DNA from: Armatimonadota bacterium
GTDB lineage: Bacteria; Bacteroidota; Ignavibacteria; OLB7
Direction: 5' to 3'
Length of the DNA stretch: 55,763 nucleotides
Assembly (NCBI GenBank): GCA_020850315.1
Contig: JADZEY010000119.1
Coordinates: 1 to 55,763 of the forward strand
Position 1 is the first letter of the stretch. Each line of letters begins with the position of its first letter. The notes under the pieces are model-generated. The model did no database searches. It was not told the origin of the DNA and saw only the letters and a program-made list of their open reading frames with translations. The position numbers were made by a program, and so were the translations under genes. This document shows positions 34,897 through 43,271 of this stretch, one piece after another.

Positions 34897-36330
34897 ATGC
34901 GGCACGCCATTCTTTCTTCCCTTCTTGCAATGCTCGGCACGGCTTGCGCACAAGGGCAAAGCTACGAACCGATAAAAGCATTCCCAGCACTCTATTTCCA
35001 GAACCCTGTTGAAATTGTTCATGCTGGTGATGAATCGAACAGGCTGTTTGTTCTTGAGCAATCGGGCCTTATTCGGGTATTTCCCAATAATGCCAGCGTG
35101 GCAAAAGCTGACACGTTTATGAATATCAAAAGCAAAGTTCTTTCGGGCGGTGAACTTGGCCTGCTGGGCATTGCATTTCATCCCGATTACAAAAACAATG
35201 GCTATTTCTATTTGGATTATACCGCCGACAACCCACGCAGAACAATTATTGCCCGCTACCAAGTTGACCCCAACAACGCCAACAAAGGGGATGCTGCCAG
35301 CGAACAAATTTTGCTGGAAATAAATCAGCCATACACCAACCACAACGGCGGTAAAATTGCCTTTGGGCCCGACGGATACCTGTACATTTCAATGGGTGAT
35401 GGAGGCAGCGGCGGCGACCCAGAAAATCGTGCACAAAACCGTAGCTCCCTGCTTGGAAAAATGCTCCGTATTGATGTGAATAACAGGGCTAACGGAAAAA
35501 ACTATGCTATCCCCCCCAACAACCCATTTGTTGGCAATCAGAATGGATATTCAGAAGAAATCTGGGCGTGGGGGTTACGGAACGTTTGGAAATTCAGCTT
35601 CGATCCAGAAACAGGTTGGCTTTGGGCCGCCGATGTTGGGCAAGGAAAGTGGGAAGAAATCAGCTTGTTAGAAAACGGAAAAAATTATGGCTGGAGAATT
35701 ATGGAAGGGAAACACTGCTACAACCCATCCACAAACTGCGACACGGCTGGATTAGTGCAACCAATTTGGGAGTATTCGCACAGCCAGGGAGTATCAGTCA
35801 CTGGTGGGTATGTTTATCGTGGCACAGCATTGCCGGAATTAGCAGGAAAATATATTTATGGGGATTATGGTAGCGGGCGGATATGGGCATTGGAATATGA
35901 TGCCGAATCCGCTCCAATCAACACACAAATTTTGCAGAATCAACCCTCCGTTAGTTCCTTTGGGGTTGACCAGAATAATGAGATAATGTTCAGCAGCTTC
36001 AATGGCAACATCTACCGAATCCGCCAAGTTGGCGGCAGCAATGCCGATAATTCTTCCGGTGATGCAGCGTTCGCACTCCATTCCCCCAAACCAAATCCTG
36101 CAAGCGGCCGCGTTGTTCTCCCCTTCTCTTTGGGGAACACCGCTTCCATCTCCATCGCGCTGTTCGACGCTGCCGGGCGGGAAGTGCAACGAATTTTTGA
36201 CGGAACCCGCGAAGCCGGGAACCATGAAATTGCTTTCGATTCCAGCACGCTTCCCGCCGGAACATATTTCTGCCGATTAACCAGCGGAACAATGTCGGCA
36301 ACACAAGATTTGATACTTCTTCATCGGTAA
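34897..36330 (+). CDS. Secreted PQQ-type glucose/sorbosone dehydrogenase with T9SS sorting domain (copy 1)
   Basis: The 477-residue protein has a signal peptide (1-21) and a six-bladed quinoprotein propeller (about 25-380): GLLGIAFHPDYKNNGYFYLD, TNHNGGKIAFGPDGYLYISM with catalytic H149, GDGGSGGDPENRAQN, the EEIWAWGLRNVWKFSFDP Arg region (R228), and GGYVYRGTALPELAGKYIYG. Residues about 393-477 are a Por/T9SS sorting domain (SPKPNPASGRVVLPFSLGN ... LPAGTYFCRL). It is predicted to be exported and surface-anchored or released, oxidising an aldose with PQQ or a related function. It looks less GC-rich than its flanks. A close paralogue follows 75 bp downstream. Confidence 0.9.
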   Translation: MRHAILSSLLAMLGTACAQGQSYEPIKAFPALYFQNPVEIVHAGDESNRLFVLEQSGLIRVFPNNASVAKADTFMNIKSKVLSGGELGLLGIAFHPDYKNNGYFYLDYTADNPRRTIIARYQVDPNNANKGDAASEQILLEINQPYTNHNGGKIAFGPDGYLYISMGDGGSGGDPENRAQNRSSLLGKMLRIDVNNRANGKNYAIPPNNPFVGNQNGYSEEIWAWGLRNVWKFSFDPETGWLWAADVGQGKWEEISLLENGKNYGWRIMEGKHCYNPSTNCDTAGLVQPIWEYSHSQGVSVTGGYVYRGTALPELAGKYIYGDYGSGRIWALEYDAESAPINTQILQNQPSVSSFGVDQNNEIMFSSFNGNIYRIRQVGGSNADNSSGDAAFALHSPKPNPASGRVVLPFSLGNTASISIALFDAAGREVQRIFDGTREAGNHEIAFDSSTLPAGTYFCRLTSGTMSATQDLILLHR

Positions 36331-36356
36331 CATTTCCCAGTGTGCATCCCTCTTGT

Positions 36357-36392
36357 TGTGGTAAGGCGTGGTAGGTTCCATGCCTTACCACA
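36357..36392 (+). terminator. Terminator-like hairpin between the paralogous dehydrogenase genes
   Basis: gtggtaaggcgtgg (36358-36371) pairs with ccatgccttaccac (36378-36391) around the loop taggtt, then cattttcg. The U-tract is short, so it may attenuate rather than fully stop transcription into copy 2, which starts 14 bp later. Confidence 0.7.
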
Positions 36393-36405
36393 TTTTCGTT
36401 GTAGC

Positions 36406-37851
36406 ATGAAACCGAAGCATCCCTTACTGCCGATACTCCTTGTTCTTGTTCTGTTTATCGCCGCCGCCAAGCTGAACGCGCAATATCAGTACGAAGCTGC
36501 CCCTGCATTCTCCGACAGCTTAGTGTTCCAAACCCCAGTTGACATAGTTAGCGCGCGCGACGGTAGCAATCGGTTGTTTGTGGTTGAGCAAGGGGGCATT
36601 ATTCGGGCTGTTCAAAATGATCCAAACGCAGCCGTTGCCGACACGTTTTTGAATATCAAACGGAAGGTGAGTGTTGGAAGCGAGACCGGACTGCTTGGGC
36701 TGGCATTTCACCCTAAGTACCAGCAGAACGGATACCTTTATGTGAACTACACAGCTGCTAACCCATTGCGAACCATTGTCGCCCGCTATCATGTTGACCC
36801 TAACAATCCCAAACAGTGCGACACCGCAAGCGAAGTTATTCTGCTGGAAATTCCGCAGCCGTATAAAAACAACAAAGCAGGTAAAATTGCTTTTGGCCCT
36901 GATGGCACTTTTTTTATAGCCGTCGGCGATGGCGGCGGCACAGGCGACCCCGAGCGTCGCGCCCAAAATTTAACACTGCTTCTTGGCAAAGTTCTCCGCA
37001 TTGATGTGAACCGCACTTCTAACGGGAAGAATTATGCAATCCCTGCCGACAATCCATTTTTTGGCAACTCGAACGGTTATGCCGAAGAAATTTGGGCCTG
37101 GGGTTTTCGGAATCCGTGGCGATTTAGTTTTGACCCCATCACGTACCAGCTATGGCTGGGCGATGTTGGGCTTTATTCTTGGGAAGAAATCAACATTGTG
37201 GAAGGGGGGAAAAATTATGGTTGGAATATCATGGAAGGGACTCGATGTTTTAATTCTATTCCCTGTGATACTTCCAATCTTACTAAACCAGTTTGGACAT
37301 ACCCGCGCGACGTAGGGCGCACAGTTATTGGCGGATATGTGTACCGTGGCACAGCAATGCCAGAATTGCAGGGGAACTATATTTATGGAGATTTCACCAG
37401 CGGCAGTTTTTGGGCTTTGAATCCATCCTACGCCATGACCGGCAAGCAATTATTCCAACAGCGCACGCTCTCCCTCTCCTCGTTTGGGGTGGATGACAAC
37501 CATGAATTGCTGCTGACTTCATACAATGGCCGTGTGTACCGCCTTCGTCAATCACCGTTCAGCAATGCCGGCAATTCCGCTGGCAATGCAGTTTTTGGGC
37601 TTCAACACCCCAGGCCAAATCCTGCGGCCAACGGGCAAATTCTTATTCCTTTTTCGCTGGGGAGCCCAGCATTTATCTCCATCGCGCTGTTCGATGGCAT
37701 TGGGCGCGAAGTAGCCCGAATCTTTGACGGAACCCGCGAAGCCGGACATCACGAAATTGCGTTCGATACCAGCATCCTTCCCGTCGGAATGTATTTCTGC
37801 AGATTGAGCAGTGGCGCACACACCGACATCCAAACGGTAATGGTGCAGTAA
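36406..37851 (+). CDS. Secreted PQQ-dehydrogenase-like protein with T9SS sorting domain (copy 2, catalytic His lost)
   Basis: The 481-residue protein has a signal peptide (1-25) and the same layout as copy 1: propeller about 30-395, Por sorting domain from about 397 (HPRPNPAANGQILIPFSLGS ... LPVGMYFCRLSSG). The segment aligned with TNHNGG of copy 1 reads KNNKAGK: N156 replaces the catalytic base His and an Ala replaces one Gly. GDGGGTGDPERRAQN and EEIWAWGFRNPWRFSFDP are kept, so the fold and much of the cofactor pocket remain. It may be a binding protein or pseudoenzyme. The frame is open upstream to 36340, but that part lies in the hairpin. Confidence 0.88.
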   Translation: MKPKHPLLPILLVLVLFIAAAKLNAQYQYEAAPAFSDSLVFQTPVDIVSARDGSNRLFVVEQGGIIRAVQNDPNAAVADTFLNIKRKVSVGSETGLLGLAFHPKYQQNGYLYVNYTAANPLRTIVARYHVDPNNPKQCDTASEVILLEIPQPYKNNKAGKIAFGPDGTFFIAVGDGGGTGDPERRAQNLTLLLGKVLRIDVNRTSNGKNYAIPADNPFFGNSNGYAEEIWAWGFRNPWRFSFDPITYQLWLGDVGLYSWEEINIVEGGKNYGWNIMEGTRCFNSIPCDTSNLTKPVWTYPRDVGRTVIGGYVYRGTAMPELQGNYIYGDFTSGSFWALNPSYAMTGKQLFQQRTLSLSSFGVDDNHELLLTSYNGRVYRLRQSPFSNAGNSAGNAVFGLQHPRPNPAANGQILIPFSLGSPAFISIALFDGIGREVARIFDGTREAGHHEIAFDTSILPVGMYFCRLSSGAHTDIQTVMVQ

Positions 37852-37869
37852 AAAAATAGAAACGGGGGA

Positions 37870-37914
37870 AAACAGCAGAAGAGCGAGAATCAACTTCTCG
37901 CTCTTCTGCTGTTT
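37870..37914. terminator. Bidirectional terminator
   Basis: A 19-bp perfect stem (37870-37888 with 37896-37914, arms aaacagcagaagagcgaga and complement) has a 7-nt loop. It lies between the convergent stops at 37851 and 37933. Confidence 0.9.
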
Positions 37915-37932
37915 GGTGTGCATTCTTTTGAG

Positions 37933-38778
37933 TTATTCGCCCAGCGGAGAACTGCGGGGCGCATCCAGAGTAAATATCAGGGCGATGCCAGCGTGAAGCT
38001 CCGTTTGGCTCCAATCAGTATCGGCCACGGGGGAGGTAAAACCGAGCATTGTTCCAACTTCTGGGCGTAGCGCGAAATTCGGGGAGAGGTTAAAATCGAA
38101 CCCAATTGCAGCTTTTAGCCCAGCTTGAAATCCGCTGGTTTCCTGAAGGTCGCCGCTGCTGTTGTTCCGTTCGGTTGATCCATCGCCGTAGCGCGCGCCA
38201 GTTGGCGCAGCAACCTCTTCGTGATGAGTGAATGTTTTCCCCATCAAAAATCCAAGCCGCGCCCCCACGGCAAACACAAGCGGCGTGGAACGGCTAACCT
38301 GATAGGTGGCCATTGGCTCCACACGAAGCTCCGAAAGGCTTGTCTCAACCACGTATTTGCTGGTGACAGGCAGCACCATCCCCATGGGGTTCATTGCTGG
38401 GCCGATGACTTCGGTGGCTTCGAACGTGGTGCTAACCGAAGCAATCCCAACCCGGGCTTGCCACCCAATGTTGGCACTGAAATCGCTGTTTCCCATCGCT
38501 GGGCGCATTCCCACAATCGCGCTTGCGGCAAAACCGTTGCCGGAACCACCATCGAACAAGGCGGTATCCCCCTTGCAGTTGTTGATGCCCGGAAGCGTAG
38601 CAAACGAGCCAGACGCGTTCCCTATGATTACCCCACCGTATCCGCCAAACTGCAACAAGGGAACCGGAAGAACTTCGCGCGCGCCTTGCGGCTGGGCAAC
38701 CAGAACAACAGTGGAAAGCAGCAGCAGTGAAAGCAGCTTGCCACACTGCGCTGTAAATGTGATGTAACGTTCGTGCAT
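37933..38778 (-). CDS. Outer-membrane beta-barrel protein (porin-like)
   Basis: The 281-residue form starts MHERYITFTAQCGKLLSLLL, giving a signal peptide (hydrophobic 14-26, VAQP cleavage near 28); the frame is open to 38868. The mature protein alternates short amphipathic strands and Gly/Asn-rich loops and ends in strands ALRPEVGTMLGFTSPVADTD and LHAGIALIFTL, like small eight- to ten-strand barrels of this phylum. A single Cys occurs in a loop (NNCKGD). The last strands resemble the barrel part of the double OmpA protein at 514-2643. It lies just downstream of the giant secreted protein gene on the same strand (159 bp gap) and may be co-expressed. Confidence 0.75.
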   Translation of the reverse strand: MHERYITFTAQCGKLLSLLLLSTVVLVAQPQGAREVLPVPLLQFGGYGGVIIGNASGSFATLPGINNCKGDTALFDGGSGNGFAASAIVGMRPAMGNSDFSANIGWQARVGIASVSTTFEATEVIGPAMNPMGMVLPVTSKYVVETSLSELRVEPMATYQVSRSTPLVFAVGARLGFLMGKTFTHHEEVAAPTGARYGDGSTERNNSSGDLQETSGFQAGLKAAIGFDFNLSPNFALRPEVGTMLGFTSPVADTDWSQTELHAGIALIFTLDAPRSSPLGE

Positions 38779-38937
38779 ATTGCTGAAAGAAGTCGGAAGG
38801 ACTTTGTAGAATTTCTGTGTTGGGTTATCGAAAGGCTTGATGCTCAGAAGGCTTCCAGAACAAAGCAAGGGAGAGTGCCGAAGGAGCAGGAGAAGATGCA
38901 GCCGATGCGCACCTTCTCCCCCCTTTTGCGTTCATTA

Positions 38938-41900
38938 TTACTTGACCAGCACCAGCGGCTGGCGAAGCGTTGTTTGGCCGTAGTGAAGCTCGCAGAAATA
39001 GAGGCCGGCCGGAAGATTGTTGGCATCGAAGAAGACGGAGTAGCCACCAACCGGAAGCTGGCTATTCACCAACGTCCGGACTGGAACGCCACGCAGATCG
39101 GTGACAACAAGCTGGATGTTGCCTGGTTGATCCAAGCTGAACTCAATGGTCGCGCTTCCGCTGAACGGATTTGGATAGAGTGCTTTCAGTGCTGCCCCTT
39201 CATCCAGCAGGACAAAGCGATCGCCATCCACACGGCAAATGCCATCGGTCAGGAAGCTGCCGTTCTGCCGATTGACCGTTACCTGGCGGTTTGGCGGCGT
39301 TGTCACGGTTGCCGAGTCAATCGTGATAATGGTGGAAAGGGTGTCGCCAAGCAGTGCCAAGCACTCCAACCGTGCAATCTCACCGGTGGCCGGGAAGGTT
39401 CCGCCGTTTAGGTCAATAACCATCACCCTGTCGTTTCCAACAATGCGGCTATCGGCAATGGTAGCGGTCATTCCGGGAAGCTGCGACAGCGCACGCAACG
39501 GGGCCAACAGTGTGTAGCGGTAGCGCAGATAGATCCGCATGGTGCTGATTCCGGCGGCCGTCAAATTGTCCGATCCGGTAATCAGCAGCGGTATCTGCAC
39601 GTTTTGGTTCACTCTTCCAATCACGTTGTTTTGCGCCCCAACGGTCAGCTGTGCAATCACGATATCCTCGCCAATCGCTTCGCCGGCAATGGCAAAGGTA
39701 AGCTGCTGGCCACAGGGCCCATCCACGGTGATTGTTCCGGTTCCCGCCAGCTTCCCTTTTGCTTGCGGCGCGTATTCAACCTCAATTTCCAGCTCGCCAC
39801 CCGGCGGGATTGTTGCTGGGAATTGTGTTGGCTTGGTGATGGTCACATCACCCAAGCCGCCTAAGTCAAGCGATTTCACCGTTCTCTCCACCGTTCCGGT
39901 GTTCCGCAGGCGGATTGTTCCGGTTCCGTTGGTCTTGATGTTCACCTGCCCAAAATCTACCCCGGTTGCGCTAAGCTGTGCCGAGGGCTGCACCCCTTGC
40001 CCCATAACCTGCACTGTTGTGGTTCGGCCACATGGACCCCATTCGATATTTAACTCACCGTTGAACGTCCCCTGGGCCGATGGTGTGAAGGTCATCGTGA
40101 AGGTTCGGCTTGCGCCTGGCTCCAGCACAATCGGGTAATTCTCCTGCATGAAGAAGGCAGGGTTGCCGGTAAAGAAAGCGCGGTTGATAGTGTCGGCAAC
40201 TTGGCCGTCGTTGGTGATTGTCACCTGGGCGGTTGTGTCGCCATCGCACAGATAGACTGTGCCGAAATTGACTGTTGGTGCCGAGGCCGCCAGCGAGGGC
40301 GAAATCCGTTCGCCGGTAAGCCCCACCGTTGCGCGAAGGTTGCACGGCGCGCCCACCGCAGCCAGCGTTGCGGGGAAGCTGCCATCGGTGGATGGAGCAA
40401 ACCGAACAGTGATTGTTTTGGGAATGCCTGGGTAAATGATGATCGGCAGTTGGTCATCAATTCCGTAGGCGGTTGCTGTGCCAAAATCAATGGAGGTGAT
40501 CGTGTCGGGGACGCTGCCGTCGTTGCTGAACGTGACCGGCAGACGGACGGTGTCGTCGCAGGCCAGAACCCGTGGGAACGGAAGCGACGCAACCGATGGA
40601 GTAAGGGTTGTGGTGTCCTTGCGGGCGCGAAGGTCAATGGCCACTGTTGGCGCGTTGACGGCGGTTGTGGTCAGATCCACTTGGGCCACCCGTGCGCCAT
40701 TCCCTTGCGGGGTGAAGCGAACCGTGAAGGAAAGGCTTCCCCCTGGCGGAATAGTCTGCCCGGCTGGGGAAGCACCAGTGATTGCGTAATCGCCAGCATG
40801 GGTTCCGCTAATTCCGGCGGTCTTAATTTGCACTGGTTCATCCCCCACACTTTTCAGCACAATCACCGAATCCACATAGGCTGGCGCGTTGCAGAGGTAG
40901 CTGGAATACTCCAGCGAGCGGCTAAGGCTAAGCGAAGCCCCCGCCCCTTTGAACGCCCGAATAGTGATATCAATCGGGGTAAGGCATGGGCTACCAACAA
41001 TCCGCATGGTGCGTTCGGTAAGGCCGTCGTTGCTTGGGGTGAACCGGACGCAGATGGTGTCGGCTTTGCCTGGCTGGATTGCCACCGGGAACTGTGCTGG
41101 GTCAATCACCTGGAATCCGGGCCCGTTGAAGGTGACGGCACTGATCGTCAGCGGGCGTATCCCGTCGTTCTGCACAATCACGCAAGTGTCACGGGTGGAT
41201 TCGGTGGATTTCAGCACCCCCAGATCCAACGTGGTTCCCGGCACACGCAGCTTCGCGCTGTCGCGGATTGCCGTCACCGGAATTTCCCACACCTTTTTGT
41301 TGTTGGCATCGGTGTAGATGATGAGCTTCCCGGTATAAACCCCTGGCGTGGGTGTTTTCACCACAAGCACAACCTGGTTGTTCAGCCCTGGCAAATAGTT
41401 GAAGGGCATTTTGTTCGGCTTCAACACCTCAATGCCAAATCCGGTGGCCTTGATGCTATCAATCAGGAAGGCATTGTTCCCAAGATTCTCCACGGAAATT
41501 GCCGTGTCGGTCTCGTTATCACAGCTGATGATGTTCAGTGTGTCAACCCCAAATTTTGCGCGCGAGCGAAGTGCCTCGCCAGCGTTATGGCCGTAGGCAT
41601 CATCCCACTCGAACCCGTAAGCAATCACGCTTAGTGGTTCTTCGGCTTCTATCACGTGCTGCCGGGGAATCAGCTTCAGAATTCCGGAGACATACTGCCC
41701 GTCGCTGCTTGGTTTATTGAAGATTGCTGGGTGAATTTTGTTCCCATCCAACAGCACCGAATCTTTCACCCCAACCGGAACCGTGACCAGCGCGTAGTGT
41801 TCCCAAACATGATTACCAGGGGGATGAACTATTGGTAGCGATGGCCGATTAGCCGGATCGGGGGTGATCCACTGCACAGCGCGGGCAAACCGGTTTACCG

Positions 41901-43110
41901 GAAGAAGCTGCGTCATCATCGGCGCGCCGTAGGGGATGTCGGAAGTATCGGGGTTTGGTAGGTTGGCATCACTGTAGATCGTGTCGTTCTTGCAGGCACC
42001 GCCACTGTACCCAAACTGCGTGGCAATCACCGGCAGCGACGATTCGATTTTCATCGGTTGCCGCATCCGCAAATCCACCCACGCACCACGATTCAGGATG
42101 GTATCAGCGCTTCCGTCAGGTTTCTTCAGTCGTACGCCGTTCGTGTCAATGGTGGTTCCGTTTTTGGTGGCAACAATCCGCACCAGCGATGTATCCTGGC
42201 GTGCAAACGGAGCCGAGTAAAACAGGCTTCCGGCTTGGTTATCGCTAAGCTGGGCTTCCATTATTGGCTTCCCGTACCACGTCAGTTCGGGGAACGGAAT
42301 CATTGGCGGTGGAGCCGGCGGCGGCGGTGGCTCTGGGGCAATTGGACGTGCCGACGGAGTGTTGGTGCGCCCGTAGCCGATAACACCGATTGGTTTGTTG
42401 GACTGGATAGTGGAGCCGGTCTGGTCCGAAAGATATCCTTCCTGGTTCGACTGCGTGCGGAAGCTGATGGCCTGATACTTGTTCAGCGTGAAGGTGTAGG
42501 GAACACCCGCCGGGTGGTTGGGCCCGGCAAGATCGATCCGCCAGGTGTCCACCCGTGGGACGACAGTAACAACGGTGTTATCCTGCGAAGCAACCACCGT
42601 GAAGCCACCGCGGTCGGCATACTGGCTGTAGCCAGCGTAGGTGCTGACGGTGAAGAGGGTATCGTAGGCCACAACCGGCATCACCCCATACGTCTCCATT
42701 CTGTTCAGCGTGTCGAACCGCAGCTGCACCGTGATCGGTTGGTCGCTGGTGATAACCAACACCCGAGCGTTCACCGAGTCGTTGAACAGTTGGTTGGTTG
42801 GCTGCATGAACGCCGACAACGAAGGGAGCGGATAGTTCGGCTTAAATACCTGCCGGTCACCTGCATTTACCTCCAAACCATTTGGAAAGTAGTTGGTGGT
42901 CCCCCAGCGCACATTCAGCTTGGTTTTGCGGGAGCACATCACCTCCACACTGTAGGAAGCAATGTTCTTTTGGGCTTCGGTGTAATGGATAAACGGCGGA
43001 AGCACCACTAGATATTCCTTCCCCGTTGGCGTTTGTGCGTTGCTGCCAATCGGAATCATTGCCACCAGAGCAAAAAGCCAGAGTGAAGCAAGAAGGCGAA
43101 GTCGAGTCAT
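38938..43110 (-). CDS. Giant secreted protein: IgGFc-binding-like, six ASH repeats, cohesin-like domain, T9SS sorting domain (copy 1)
   Basis: The chosen start (MTRLRLLASLWLFALVAMIP, signal peptide 1-26) gives 1390 residues; the frame is open to 43218, but a TAnnTTTGY box lies inside that extension. Domains in order: an IgGFc-binding-like region (about 30-400) with YLVVLPPFIHY, GGFTVVASQDNTVVTVVP and IQSNKPIGVIGYGRTN; a linker; six ASH (choice-of-anchor D) repeats of about 105 residues (about 515-1140); a cohesin-like domain (about 1140-1290, IPLLITGSDNLTAAGISTMR); and a Por sorting domain (last 85 residues, ALYPNPFSGSATIEFSL). Several ASH repeats carry one Cys early (YLCDGD) and one later (WGPCGR). 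It should be displayed on or released from the surface; the ligand is unknown. Confidence 0.87.
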   Translation of the reverse strand: MTRLRLLASLWLFALVAMIPIGSNAQTPTGKEYLVVLPPFIHYTEAQKNIASYSVEVMCSRKTKLNVRWGTTNYFPNGLEVNAGDRQVFKPNYPLPSLSAFMQPTNQLFNDSVNARVLVITSDQPITVQLRFDTLNRMETYGVMPVVAYDTLFTVSTYAGYSQYADRGGFTVVASQDNTVVTVVPRVDTWRIDLAGPNHPAGVPYTFTLNKYQAISFRTQSNQEGYLSDQTGSTIQSNKPIGVIGYGRTNTPSARPIAPEPPPPPAPPPMIPFPELTWYGKPIMEAQLSDNQAGSLFYSAPFARQDTSLVRIVATKNGTTIDTNGVRLKKPDGSADTILNRGAWVDLRMRQPMKIESSLPVIATQFGYSGGACKNDTIYSDANLPNPDTSDIPYGAPMMTQLLPVNRFARAVQWITPDPANRPSLPIVHPPGNHVWEHYALVTVPVGVKDSVLLDGNKIHPAIFNKPSSDGQYVSGILKLIPRQHVIEAEEPLSVIAYGFEWDDAYGHNAGEALRSRAKFGVDTLNIISCDNETDTAISVENLGNNAFLIDSIKATGFGIEVLKPNKMPFNYLPGLNNQVVLVVKTPTPGVYTGKLIIYTDANNKKVWEIPVTAIRDSAKLRVPGTTLDLGVLKSTESTRDTCVIVQNDGIRPLTISAVTFNGPGFQVIDPAQFPVAIQPGKADTICVRFTPSNDGLTERTMRIVGSPCLTPIDITIRAFKGAGASLSLSRSLEYSSYLCNAPAYVDSVIVLKSVGDEPVQIKTAGISGTHAGDYAITGASPAGQTIPPGGSLSFTVRFTPQGNGARVAQVDLTTTAVNAPTVAIDLRARKDTTTLTPSVASLPFPRVLACDDTVRLPVTFSNDGSVPDTITSIDFGTATAYGIDDQLPIIIYPGIPKTITVRFAPSTDGSFPATLAAVGAPCNLRATVGLTGERISPSLAASAPTVNFGTVYLCDGDTTAQVTITNDGQVADTINRAFFTGNPAFFMQENYPIVLEPGASRTFTMTFTPSAQGTFNGELNIEWGPCGRTTTVQVMGQGVQPSAQLSATGVDFGQVNIKTNGTGTIRLRNTGTVERTVKSLDLGGLGDVTITKPTQFPATIPPGGELEIEVEYAPQAKGKLAGTGTITVDGPCGQQLTFAIAGEAIGEDIVIAQLTVGAQNNVIGRVNQNVQIPLLITGSDNLTAAGISTMRIYLRYRYTLLAPLRALSQLPGMTATIADSRIVGNDRVMVIDLNGGTFPATGEIARLECLALLGDTLSTIITIDSATVTTPPNRQVTVNRQNGSFLTDGICRVDGDRFVLLDEGAALKALYPNPFSGSATIEFSLDQPGNIQLVVTDLRGVPVRTLVNSQLPVGGYSVFFDANNLPAGLYFCELHYGQTTLRQPLVLVK

Positions 43111-43145
43111 TGTTGACCTTACGTTGATATTGCTACAGTTTTGTC

Positions 43146-43154
43146 GCAAAGATA
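43146..43154 (-). promoter_or_regulatory. -7 promoter element for giant secreted protein copy 1
   Basis: TATCTTTGC on the minus strand matches TAnnTTTGY exactly and lies 35 bp before the start at 43110, inside the open extension of the frame. It supports the downstream start that follows with a good signal peptide. Confidence 0.5.
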
Positions 43155-43271
43155 TACCCTGCGGAAGGATTAGGAAGGGGGAAAACTGACTATTGAAGAT
43201 AGAGGCCAGAACCACCAAACCGCCAGAAGGTTACAGCCCGCCGGTTGCTTTGGGAGATTCCGGACATTGAA

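Noticed and set aside
36340-36405. Upstream start for the second dehydrogenase-like protein
   Set aside because: The extension is translated hairpin sequence; the signal peptide begins properly at 36406.
40201-41634. 477-codon plus-strand frame opposite giant protein copy 1
   Set aside because: Antisense of well-supported ASH repeats; no recognisable sequence, so it is a shadow.
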